A stretch of DNA of 64,000 bases from Hyalella azteca. Lineage: Eukaryota > Arthropoda > Malacostraca > Amphipoda > Hyalellidae. Below the pieces are notes generated by a model. It saw nothing but the letters and a program-made list of their open reading frames with translations, ran no database searches and was not told the DNA's origin. The stretch spans positions 389,766 through 453,765 of the forward strand of contig NW_025933399.1 in the NCBI RefSeq assembly GCF_000764305.2. The letters are read 5' to 3'. Positions within the stretch are counted from its first letter, which is position 1, and every line of letters begins with the position of its first letter. Positions 36,353 through 48,634 of the stretch are shown here, in pieces. A program made the position numbers and the translations under genes.

Positions 36353-38064
36353 ATCATAGGCTGAAGATTTGGGCTCCTCACTATCAATGGGCTTGCAGAA
36401 CTTTGAGCTCTCACAATCTTTGAGACACTAGACCTGTTATAAGCTCAATCACAAGATATTCCTTGTGATATTCACACAAGACATTCCTTGGAATTCTGCA
36501 ACTACTGGCAACAGTCAAGAGGCGACGCAAGAAGTTCAGGAACATCCCTCTTCAATAACCATGCGGCCATTGCCTGATGGTAATGGCACACGTAAAGTTT
36601 AATAATACTTCAATATTCTGCCCGCGCGCCCAGACCGCCTCCATTTACTCTGCTTCAAGCATGCGAAGTCGGAAACAATTAATTTTAAATGACTCTTTAG
36701 AAGGACGAGCAGCTTTTTCAATCGTAAAAATGACTGGTACTTATAGTGTTGAACAATAGATAATTTCTGAAATTATTTTGGGAATCATAGTTTCAAAGAT
36801 CCGGAAGTAGCATTGTAAAATACCTTAAGTTCGGGGAAATTATTATATATGTATAACCGAGCGAAGTTAACAGTATTGATAAATAAATCTCAATAAACTA
36901 ACGTGGATTTATCTGTACAGTAAAATCGAGCTAAACACTCGACTTCGCTTGTCGACATCAATTCAGAAGCATGAGTTAATTTTTGGCATAAGTTTATTCA
37001 GGTCATACTGACATAAACAGAGCATGAGCTTTATATGACTAAAGAAAACCATCGTTAATGAAGTGTCTCATCTGAAAAAACTTCTCATGGCGAGCGCGAA
37101 GTGCATATCTTCATATGTCAATACAATTTTTAATGTGTATTTTGAAGAACTTTCTATTAATGATTATAGGATGAGCTGCTGATTCAGGCACGCCAGAGCT
37201 GAGTTAGTTCTGATGCTGCCAAGTTACTCACGTCGGAGCTGAAGTTATGATTTAGTTGCGGTATGGAATCGTTAAATAACTCAAAAGATCCTAACTTGCA
37301 TGTACAGCAAAATAAGATGTATTAGCTGTCTCCTATTTGTGTAGACAAAAAACATGCAAAAATTTATTTTATTTGCTCGCAAATTGCAGTGGTCAGAATT
37401 AAGGAGATGATTTCAACAGAAAATACTGCTAATACAATTTTAAAATGCTATGTATACATATTTTTTTGATACTGGAGAAAATATCACATCTCGCTCATAA
37501 AATCATCATGCTATACAACTACTTAGTTTAGTTTCCTGCGTAGAGTAAGGAATAGGGTAAATCTTGGGGTAAATCGTATGGACGATTTACCCCATGATTC
37601 GAGCGTTTAGCGATCAACTTGTATAAACAGTGAAATGAATAATGACGACGACCTCTAGATTGCTTCAAATTTAAGCACTCATTAGGACCTCCTTCGTGCT
37701 TAAATTTGATTTAATAATAAATAAAAATGTCATGATATTTGGGGGGTTCAAATTTTTTAAATATCGATTTTTGATAATGATGAGCTATCATGAATTCATT
37801 AATAACATGCCCAACCGATGCGAAATAAGGAAAGAGCTCCTACGTCAAATTTAATATTCTTAGGAATTATAATCATTCAATTTGATACAATCAACATAGT
37901 TTAGCGTACATTCAAACAATACAATAGAATTCAATAGAATTCGCACATTCAAATAATGTAATGTCCAATTAGGCACTGATCTCTTCTCTCATCAGTTAAC
38001 TTTGATGTCAAGTGTTAGGTCCATAGTTAGTAATCATTCAAATTTTTAACAGAGTAAGTCCGTG
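36353..38064. other. Non-coding, one perfect hairpin
   Basis: At 37565-37594 TGGGGTAAATCGT pairs with ACGATTTACCCCA (13 bp stem, 4-base loop). A partial direct copy (GGGTAAATC) precedes it. Nothing else was recognised. Confidence 0.55.
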
Positions 38065-38069
38065 GCATT

Positions 38070-38642
38070 TGTCGCGTCCAGTGCGCGTGCGACGTGGACT
38101 TTCGATTATAGCCTTACGGCACGGAGCTGTATGCCGTTTATTACTGTTTTTAATGGTACTAGGGGTAGAGCTTTCGCTGAACTACTCCTTAGGCTAGTTT
38201 ACTATAATTGTCTTGTATATTTCTTGTTCATATTATCGTAGCCACTTAACAGTTCTCCAGTGCGAAGTAAAGTCGTTTTTCCTTTTTTTCTCGACAGAGT
38301 ACAGTAAGCTTAAATTCCCCGTTGACAATTTTCAAATTTAAAGACTGGAGCACGCCATCCACGTAAGTTCCTAGGATTTGTATTTGTTGCCACATTCGCA
38401 TTTATTTTAGATGAAAGTTATGTAATACTTAAATATTGGTTTATTAAATATCCGAGTAGATTTATAGTTCGTCAAATTTTCAAATTTGTATATACACTTG
38501 TTCTGATGTTCGAAATTTTGCGCCGTGGTATTACAAGAAGTTAAAGGAAACAAACGAAGAATGAAAACTATTTCCCTTTCCATTCCTTTCCATTGAGTCT
38601 GCCTGGCATTATGAGGTGGCCTTATGAATCCTTGCCAGGACA
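38070..38642. mobile_element. Solo LTR, copy A (573 bp), with 5-bp target-site duplication
   Basis: Starts TGTCGCGTCC and ends CCAGGACA (TGTC/GACA inverted ends). It is flanked by GCATT at 38065-38069 and GCATT at 38643-38647. It aligns along its whole length with 48054-48629. TG..CA ends plus a 5-bp duplication mark an LTR retrotransposon, as in the Gypsy or BEL-Pao groups. No internal gag-pol region is attached, so it is a solo LTR left by LTR-LTR recombination. Strand cannot be fixed without an internal region. Confidence 0.9.
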
Positions 38643-38647
38643 GCATT

Positions 38648-39575
38648 ATGGCTCCGTTGAAACTATTTTAAGTTGATCAATTCTTCCAGAAAGTTGCAGG
38701 CAGTAATCCGCTTAAATGAGGATTTCTGATCAGGACGCTCTCTGATAATGTGAGATTTATTAGCTTTAATTGATTTAAATTGAATAATGGTGAGTTCTTA
38801 AGAACCAGAATTCACAGATAAAGTGTGACCGATGAGATCATTTAAAATTTTTAATTTGAATTAATAATGCATTAAGTTGATTCATCGATAAACTATTGTT
38901 AAGTAATTAATTGAATTTCCGTTTCTTAAGTAATTAATTGAAATTCATTGTTTTTTACAAATTCTATTTTAAAGAAAGACAAGGAAAACTAATTACCAGT
39001 TTAGTTATTTTGTGGAGTCGCTTTTGTAATAAAGAATGACTTTTAACATATTAGACAATGTTTCACGTTGTTGTAAAGAAAAATCAAATACAAATTACAT
39101 TTTGGTAAATTACTCTCTTTTAAATATAATGAAGTTAGTATAAAGAGTTCGAGCAATATTTTTCTACATAAAATATTATTAGCGCGGGGAAGGACACATA
39201 CATACATATATGAAGAAAAAAACTTTCCACGATTATTACTTTCAATAGTTCTCCAAGTACATTTTCAGTCCTTACTCAGCCTGCAGGTGCGTACTGTTCC
39301 TTCGATTGGAGAATTACGTGTAAGGGACATTGCAGGAATAATAGGAATATATATTATTGGCAGCATGGCGATGGCCATCGGGTTCAGATAAGTTTTAAAT
39401 AAGTCTTTATTTTAATTCAAAAGAATTCTTGTCTTCATTACGTAGGCCTACTCGGAGCTTGGCCTATGCCCTCAAGCCCGAGCATGAGACCTCCTCAATT
39501 CTCGGACGATAATTAGGCGATCTCGGGCCTTGCCTGTGGCCGTTGACTTTCTTTTGGGACATCACGAACAAGGCG
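38648..39575. other. Non-coding, nothing recognised
   Basis: AT-rich, then a GC-richer stretch (39430-39560) leading into the 30 bp array. No gene was seen. Confidence 0.5.
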
Positions 39576-39972
39576 AAGTCACTCCCCACGATTGAAAAGT
39601 GCACGAACTCACTCCCCACGATTTAAAAGTGCACGAACTCACTCCCCACGATTGAAAAGCGCACGAACTCACTCCCCACGATTGAAAGGCGCGTGAACTC
39701 ACTCCCCGCGATTGAAAAGTGCACGAACTCACTCCCCACGATTGAAAAGTGCACGAACTCACTCCCCACGATTGAAAAGTGCACGAACTCACTCCCCGCG
39801 ATTGAAAAGTGCACGAACTCACTCCCCGCGATTGAAAAGCGCACGAACTCACTCCCCGCGATTGAAAAGTGCACGAACTCACTCCTCACGATTGAAAAGT
39901 GCACGAACTCACTCCCCACGATTGAAAAGTGCACGAACTCACTCCCTACGATTGAAAGGCGCACGAACTCAC
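39576..39972 (+). repeat. 30 bp minisatellite, about 13 copies
   Basis: Unit ACTCACTCCCCACGATTGAA followed by AAGTGCACGA. Variation is mainly CCACG/CCGCG and AAGTGC/AAGCGC/AGGCGC. Being divisible by three, it leaves four frames open on the two strands (88-133 codons). None is a credible protein. Confidence 0.96.
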
Positions 39973-42900
39973 ATCTAGAATTTTTCAAAGTTCTAAAAAT
40001 TTTATGTGATTTAAAATAAACCAAAATTCAGAGTTCATTTTCCTGTCTTGATCTTGAAGAGTTGAATTGCACACAGGCTGATCGCAATCCATTTACCCTC
40101 GTTAGTTAATTATGTATGAATTTTTCTAATAACGAGCTCAAAAATAACAACTTATCAAATAATCTTTCTTATACGCATACGAAAAATATGAATGAGCAAT
40201 GTCGATGACGAAGATTGATCTCACACATTTTAATCGTATCACCGCGGCAATATTCTTTATACAATTCCACAGTAATTGTCTGCAGTCAATAGAGCTCATT
40301 TTGTTTTTGAGTGACAACTTCTATTTTGAAGTTGATTGCTTCACTGAAAGGCATCATTACTGCGAGGCATATTGTTTTCACTGAACCTTTTGTGGAAAAA
40401 ATCACTCATGTTATATATACACTATTTAGCTGACCTCTGAAGTACGGCTAATTCTGCATTCTGTGAACTGCACCAATTGTTATTTTTTTGGAATAATATT
40501 GCACCTAAGGATGCATGTAATATGGAATTTTAATTATTATTTTAACAGAGTAATGACGGAACTTATATGATTTCTGTTATAGACAATATAGAGCTTTATC
40601 AAACTCAAGCTTAGGATTTCGCAAAAAAACTATATCAAGATATGAAAATATTCGCAAGTGAACTTGAAAAAGGAATGTGCTCATGCTAGTGATATAGCAT
40701 ATATAATATGTGATGTATTTAAGTTGTGTGAAGAAGAGTCGCTACCTAGCGTAATGTACGATAAGTCAGCTTTTCAAACTGCTGATAAGTTTATAAGAAG
40801 TTAGTTTTTTAGGTAATTTATATACATAAGTTTATAAAAATATCATGTTATAAACTTATATATAATCCATATTAATTTAAGTTGAACCAACATAAACAAC
40901 AGTTCTACGCATATCGCCTCTTCAAACGGCATGATTTGAATACAAATACGAAAACAAACAAAAAATTTGTTATTGTTCAATACATGAAAACAATATCTCA
41001 TCAGCAGGCGGTCGAGTTAACAATATGACCAGGAACTTTTTATTCCACGCTAGTGAAGTAACGAAGCAAATATTATGAATGATCATAAATTTTAAAATTT
41101 GTTGTTGCTATCAATCATCATAATCTTCAGTTGAATGAATTTCACTTATGATCAATTAATACTTTGTTATTTTATGTACACGTCGGTCTAAATCGGTGGT
41201 GCAGACCAGTAACGTTATGTCAGGCCGCTCTAGTCTCATCATTTAACTTATAATTCAACATCAGCTTGATTGCAACGGGTATGATATATACAAACGGTAT
41301 TCATTACTTCAGTTACTGCAACATGACTGCCGCATAACAACTACTGTACCATAAAACTGTTGCAAGATTTTAATTCAAGCATGTATCTGCACCTTCATAC
41401 TTATTGCTGTTAATATAACCACTGATAAAGTGACTAATTGCAGGTGCACGCTTGGAAAAGCAAGCATCCGTCAAAAATCATTATAAAACATGTTGCTTTG
41501 CTTCACTATCAACCAACTATGAACGTAATAAAATTGAGTAGATACATCAGTTTGCGAGATATCTTTTACGAGTTTGCGTGTACGTCGGAATTGTTGATAT
41601 ATGTATGATTTTAAATTTCTGCTCAAATCGCCAATTATTTTGGTCCATTCGATTGATTGTCGAAGGCATGCTGTGAGCCAGACTATACGACTGGCTCTGA
41701 CCTATCCAAGTTATCGTCTTTATTGAGCCTTTGAATAGGGTTTTCTGACTTTGATTGCTGCTCGCAATCGCTTGATTTAAAACTCAATTTATACGAAACC
41801 TTGTTGACAGGATTTTTCAGAAATTTTTCTTACAGAACTTTTCTCTTCATTCTGGACAATTACCTAAACTTTGAATTCGATGCAAAAAAATATTTCTGGG
41901 CTTCTGTCACGTTGATGTTTCTCTGATAGAATCTCATGATGGGGATACATATCTGGTGCTTTATCAACAGTTGGTGCCAAACACGTAGGAATGCGTTGAG
42001 ACCAATTTCAATTATGTTATTGAGGCATAGCAAAAAAGAAAAACCTCGTGAGTGAAGAATCATTTATTAATACGCTTTTTCGACAAGTGAAAAAAGGATC
42101 GTAGATTGTGTGTATTAAAATTTCAAAGAGCAACGGATTAACCGCAATTATTTTAAAAAACTATGCCGGTTACCCAGATTTTTTCACAACACAAAGAGTG
42201 AATTTCAGTCCAGTGAGTTTAAGCTTATAAAAACTTTGAATTTGTACGGTACACAGCGTACTATATTATTGAACATGGCACATCTTGATTTCAAAGAAGA
42301 AATCTGAAACGAAAAACTTTGGAAACTAGAGCTCTCATTTAATTGTTAACTGATATATGTTTGATTCTATAGTGAAGAACAAATATAAGTTTATAACAGT
42401 TCGGCATCTTAAAAAACCATGGAAAATCTCTTTCAGTCGGCATCGAGCCTGGCAATATCTGATCGAAGAGTTTTACTTGAAATTAGAGTTCATAGTTTAA
42501 ATGTATCTGATGTCTGGGAGCATCTTTTCTAAGTGAAATAGACATAAAACGTTTAAGATTAAGATCTGTTGTTCATAGATGATTGTTCCGTGTAATAATT
42601 TGGGGTGAAAATCGTGAATGAATGACATGGGCATTCATATAAATTACGCGTAAAGGCAATCGAGGAAAAAGTTGCTTTGCCATCAGAAAGAATGAGAAAT
42701 AATGAAAAATTTGACTGTCATTATTCTCAAATATTATAATAATGAAGAACATCAAGCAGTACGGAGTAAATTATTTGCAGATAAATATTGAAATTATTCA
42801 CTTCATTAAGTGTATCTCAAAATTTGAAAGTCATTATCGGAATGATCAAATCGGGTTGATTTCATAACATGCCTAACAGAATACCTGTAAATACGACGCG

Positions 42901-44299
42901 ACTTGCAAATTAGGTCGACCCAAATATTCATTAATTGGAATTAGCGGACTTCAACTGCTAATTGGGCAGTAATTCAAAGGTTTGGTCGACGCTATTTTTT
43001 GCCTTGAAATAAGTCAGCGTAGAAAAATGCTTCTTTTGCAATGCCCGAAGAAAAACTTCCAAGAAGTTCTACCTTAATTGAAGGGTCATTGTTCGAAGTT
43101 ATACGTCCTAAGCATGACGAAAACCTAATCCATTCTTTACATTTCACGCAGAGTTCCATGTAATGATCACATACGACCTCGCATTTAATATTTACCTAAA
43201 CTCAACGAAATGTAAGCAAAATAATCAATAAAACATCGAAAGAAAAGTTTAAGAATTTGAAGCCCCAAATTGTAATCCCAAGCATAGAATGTAATGTCCC
43301 GTGGAGGGTAAACATATCTACAATAAAATTGTTTTTAAAATGCTCGCACCTGAAAATTTATGATTAACCGTGGGAAGAAATCCTAAAGGATGTTCACATA
43401 AGCGTATTTTTTGCACATCGATTCCGAGAATCTTTGTAAATTTTAAATCTTCAGACAATTTAGCCTTCCATCAAATGAATAATTCATGTCTGACCTGGAG
43501 GCTGAGAAAGGAGCAAGAAATAATTTGGATTTTCAATGTTAGATTTCACGAGCAAAATTTTTTACAGGTTGCGCTGGTACATAAATAGGATTAAATTTTG
43601 CATAATGACAAGCTAATTTACTAGTGAATATAATTTTTTTGTTTAAAATAGTTCGTATTAACATTCAAAGGAACGAACCGAAAGTAACATGTCATCCAAG
43701 CGCTTCCTTATCAGAAAATGGCGAGCAGAGGCTGGACTGACTCCTGCATTCTTTATGCGAGTCTCCCTTGGCAGGATGTCGGCCTCGGGTGTCAATAATA
43801 TGGCCTGACAGTGCTCAACATAGCAAGAAAATTCTTCTATCATGTATAAACTTAATCAATATTGATTGATAAAACGTCACCATCATTATGAATTTATCTA
43901 TATTATTAATTACTGGATTGCGTGTTAATGTTTAAATAGATGACGCAGGATTCCTCATACTTTTTATATTAGTTTATTAATAAATTCTATCATTTTGATA
44001 TTTTTTTTGCGACAAGCGTAAGTAAATTCAGAACTCGAAATGACCACGACTTCATTAGACGCTGCCGCCGCTAGCAGCGACTTATTTATTAATATTTATT
44101 AATTAAAAACGATTTATAAAAAATTATTATGAATTATTGTTGATAAAAATTAATAATTAATTCTCAGACTTTGAATTACTGAAAAACATCTAAAAGTTCA
44201 GCGTAATGTATTTGAGAATACACAATGATATTTTTTGAATACTTGTTCGTGATTTGATGGAAATATTTCTTCGTCGGGTACTTTCGAAGAAAATAACTT
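39973..44299. other. Long AT-rich stretch, no gene supported
   Basis: All frames are below 75 codons without domain-like content. No array or RNA gene was seen. Confidence 0.5.
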
Positions 44300-44480
44300 T
44301 GATGCGCTTGTTATTAATAACGTTGATATGCTTATTACATATAACGTAGACACACTTATTATTAATGACGTTAATACGATTATTATTAATATCGTTGATA
44401 CGCTTATTAATAATAACGTTGATAAGCTTATTATTAATAACATTAATAAGCTTACTATGAATAACTTTGATACTCTTATG
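44300..44480 (+). repeat. 24 bp degenerate tandem repeat
   Basis: About seven units on GTTGATACGCTTATTAATAA, in-frame over 8 codons, which explains the 74-codon frame through it. Highly diverged, so old. Confidence 0.82.
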
Positions 44481-47400
44481 CGGAAAATGAAGTTGATGAA
44501 GATCTTAAATAGTTTATTTTTTTTTGTCCACCAATACTCTTTCTGGGCTTAGTTCACGGAGAAAGTTTACAATACCGTATCCAAGTTCTAAGAATTCCCT
44601 CTAATGCTAATACATGTTAAAAATTTTTTACTATATTTATGAATGTATATATAGATGTAAAGTTGTGCCCTCAGCTCGAGCATCAGGGTGATACGGGAGA
44701 AGTTAACGAACGGATGTTAAAATCATCTGTTCTCAGACGAGAGTGAGAAGAGCAAATGTTATTCGTGCAAAATTTTTATTTAGTTTTTCGGTGTAATTCA
44801 GGGGAAATAAAGCGAAAATTATTACGGAGCAAGTGATATCTTGCAATAAAATCCTCTATCGCTTCATGTTGTCCAGTGCTGTAAAAACTATGATAAAAAA
44901 TATTGTGCACGAAAGCACACTTCAAATTGAACTGTTATACAAATTGTATCTCGAGCAGCTATATTAACGGGATAAAAAGAATTTACTTTAAAAAAGCGAG
45001 GCTTGAAAACGATGCGAGGCCTGAAAAAATCTGCGGAATGAGCCCTAAATATTTCATTATCTTTACAAATTTTGGGTGAGGCTCAAGAGAAAATTCAATT
45101 TAGTGTATTTGAGGGCCCGTTTCTCAGTATTATCTCAGCTGTTCTGTCAAGTACTAATGTTTACTTGAATTTTCTTAACATAGAAAGGAGATATGATTTT
45201 CCATGAATGTTTTACAGAACTTTATGTACAATAAAGTTTTTATTCTGTCGACCTTAGTATTTTTAGTATATTTTTCAGACGTAGCAGTCCCAGGCCACGA
45301 TATATCACCGCTTCTTAGAAACGGACCTCGACAGTCCGTTTGTAAAGCATATCATAAAACGCGGAAATAATTGTAAAATAGTATTCATGACATCAGTTAT
45401 TATCGATAATAATTGCTATTAAAAATAGGATTATCAACGATTGATTTGAAATGGTACGATTCCCTATTATTGTAGAAACAACATGAATAAATGGCGTTGC
45501 AAAATTTATTTAAAGTTAAATGAATATTATTGAAGCCATGTATAGTTTTTGATGAGATTCTATTCAAAACTTTAGGCTAAATACATATAGTCACCTGAAT
45601 GCAGTCTCCAGTTAAACCTGTTGATACACGAAAATAATCAATCATTTATAGCAAAATTTGCTTTATTTCAACACCCGTTGCTTGAATGCATGTATCTGAT
45701 GCCCAGAAGCATGTTTAGCTATGGAGCTTCAGTTGCTATGGAGCATTTAACCTTAGTATTGATTGCCGGTGTTAGTAGAACCAGTGAGAGTATAAACTCT
45801 CACTGGTTCTCACTGGAGTAAGCTGTACATCGTAAATGTTACTCGCTGAATTATTTCAGCCACATATTGTGTTGTTATCCCACTTCTTCTATGTTAATTC
45901 TAGTTGCATTATCACATCGTAACCTGACACACGATACATCATTGTTGCGTCTTCGTGATGTGACACACAGTGCACTAAGAAAAATTTAGATGAAGGCCCG
46001 ACTCTGAAACAAAATCATAAACTATTTATAAGGCTCCTTAGAATTTGGGCCCAAGGAGCATGTAAATCAGCCGCTCAGTGCGAGCTTCGGCTCAGAGTTA
46101 GAAGGGCGGCCTCAGGGCAGCTTGCAAGCCCGGTATGATTCGGCTCGGCCAATCCTATTCATACTCTTAGACGACTGTAAAAATGGAAAGAAGATTTTAA
46201 GGAGAAATTGATTTTGTTCCGGATGGCCTATCAGACCCAGAATAAATTTAAGCCGAGTGTAGCTATTCTTGCGACTAGGCGGTCCCATAATTCAATTAGG
46301 TTTGCTGCATCTCCTGTCATAACGGATGGATTAAGCGATATTGCTAAGATAATGCGTTATAAACAGCCAGAGTTTGCTTTTTCAAATATATTCTAATATC
46401 TTCAGATATTGCATTGAAACCGACAGAGTTGACGTTATAGTCTGCATATATTGCGAAATCGCTTGAATTTGCGTCGTGGTCTCCAGATATTAGGATGTCG
46501 CGTTATACAGACCAACAGCTGGGATCAGAAGCGTCGTCCAACACCGCAGCTTCNGTTTTTAGCTCTTGAGATGAATTTACAGAACTTGTCATACGATGAG
46601 AGATTTTTAGGTAATTTCTAATTTCTTAAATTATTAAACGATTATCCGTCTCTGAAAGCGCGCTTCCTAAATTTTAAAACCAGTAAAAAATTCGCATCTA
46701 AAATCATTTCTGTCTGTATCTACTTGACAAGTGCTGAAATATTTGTTCTTTTTAGTTGAAATATTCCCTTCTTGAAAGCACGATCCGCTTTGCAGACTTG
46801 AATGTGGCAGACGACTATTTGTGATTTATGTACAAAAATCATGAAGTAAGATATGGTCGACCATCAAAGGCGGCAAGATCAACAGCTTTACAGAATTTGA
46901 ATAATCCTCCGCGGTTTTCTTAGAGCGTCACCATAATCTTCGAGGTCCTTGTTTAGAAATCAAATGGAATTCAGAGTTTGGAATAACAGGATTGCGATCT
47001 CGACCAGATTGCCGCCTCTTCAAGAAATTAAAAGCCTTCTCGTTCCCAGTTTTTATTTGAGATCTTTCTCCTAACTTGCCAGATTGGAATGGTATTAAGC
47101 GATCTTTGGCATTTCAAGAGTATTTGAGTGAAGCGATATCTTAGTAATTGACTTGATTAGACTGATGGAGTAAAATTTTTATCCTGTTATGTGATGACGC
47201 TATCAGGAAAAGTTTTACTGAAATTGCGCGCATTTATTTCTGAGAATATCTCTGTTCGGAGCTACATTAATTTTACAAATATTTTTGTCAGTGAATTTTA
47301 GCCACAAAATTTCGACAATTTTACAAACATATGTCGCGGTAAACTCTAGTATTAAAGATGTTGGGAATGGTTATGGGAAAAATTAAGCGTATTTGATTTG

Positions 47401-48048
47401 CTTGACCTATCGGGGACGATGCAGTTTTGTTAAAATAGAAAATTCTTACTGAGTACTAAAAATATTAAAAAGGTTATCATTAGGCTGTGCAAGTTGCACT
47501 TTTCGACATAAAAATAATAACGTCATATATTTTCAACTAATTATTTGATTTGCCTGGGGGCCCCATTGTAATAATCAATGTTTATATCATAATTTTGTCA
47601 ACAACAAGGGTTTAAGGAGCTTTCAAAAATTAGTGATTAAATGTCACGTTTAAGCAATGATCACTTAGGGTGATGAAGGTTCTGATCACGAGCAATATAA
47701 GGTTTAAAAATTGCACTCCATTTTAATCATATTAAGACAATATTATCATGTTTTCTACAATTTTCCCAAATAATTAACAGCTGATATCTTGTGATGGAAG
47801 TGATGTACTTTATTTAGTAAACAATGCATATACGTTAATGAGTATTATTTTTGATTTTATTACAGTGCATGTAATTAGTGAATAACTCTTATCCGAGCTC
47901 ATCCTCGAAGGAAGTTCAAAACACAATTCATTAAAACACTGAGTCATATTAAAAATAATATTAATCATTAATAATTGCAAATGAAATTTTCTTTGTTTTG
48001 AAGTTTCATTTTTCAACATTGAAATCATTTATAAGCCGCCAGCCGACG
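44481..48048. other. Non-coding; perfect hairpin at 45777-45810; one ambiguous base
   Basis: AGAACCAGTGAGAGT and ACTCTCACTGGTTCT form a 15 bp perfect stem with a 4-base loop, and CTCACTGG is repeated once more just after. A single N stands at 46554. GC-richer sequence at 46040-46150 has no useful frame. Confidence 0.55.
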
Positions 48049-48053
48049 GTGGT

Positions 48054-48629
48054 TGTGGCGTCCAGTACGCGTGCGACATATACTTTTAGATTGTGGCCTG
48101 TAGCGGAGCTGTATTCTGGGTCGCAGCCTCCTGCCATTCATTACAGTTTTGATGTTCCTAGGAGTTAAGCTTCCGCTGAATTAATCTTCAGATCAATTTG
48201 TTATAATTTTCATATTGTCTTGTTCATGTTATAGTAGTTAGTTTATAGTTCTCCAGTGTGAAGTAAAATCGTTTTTTTTCTTTTGACAGAGTAAAGTAAG
48301 TTTAAATTCCGTTCACAATTTAGAATTCAAAGGCTAGGGTACTAACCATCCATGCACGTAAGTTACTAGTGATTTGTATCTGTTGCCACGTTCATTTTTA
48401 TTTGAGCCAGGAGTTGTGCGATACTGATATATTGGTTCTTTAAAATACCCATGTATACTTTTGTACTTGGTATAAATCTTACGTTTTGTATTTTCATTTG
48501 TTCTGATGTGCGGTATTTGTCCCGCAGTTTTACAAGAAGAATAAGGAAACCCGGAATGACTATACTACTTTCCTTATCATTGTTCCTGCCTGGCTCGATG
48601 AGGTGGCCGTTTGTAATTTAGCCAGGACA
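48054..48629. mobile_element. Solo LTR, copy B (576 bp), with 5-bp target-site duplication
   Basis: Starts TGTGGCGTCC and ends CCAGGACA, flanked by GTGGT at 48049-48053 and at 48630-48634. Shared blocks with copy A include GTCCAGT.CGCGTGCGAC, CGGAGCTGTAT, AGTTCTCCAGTG.GAAGTAAA, CACGTAAGTT, TTGTTCTGATG and GAGGTGGCC. No internal region is present. It carries more T-rich changes than copy A. Confidence 0.9.
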
Positions 48630-48634
48630 GTGGT

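Noticed and set aside
39562..40024. Overlapping 88-133 codon frames
   Set aside because: Products of the 30 bp minisatellite.
46554..46554. Single N (also at 52498)
   Set aside because: Ambiguous base call in the assembly, not a biological feature.
38643..48053. The region between the two LTRs as one full-length retrotransposon
   Set aside because: Each LTR has its own different 5-bp duplication, and the region between has no gag, protease or reverse transcriptase frame.
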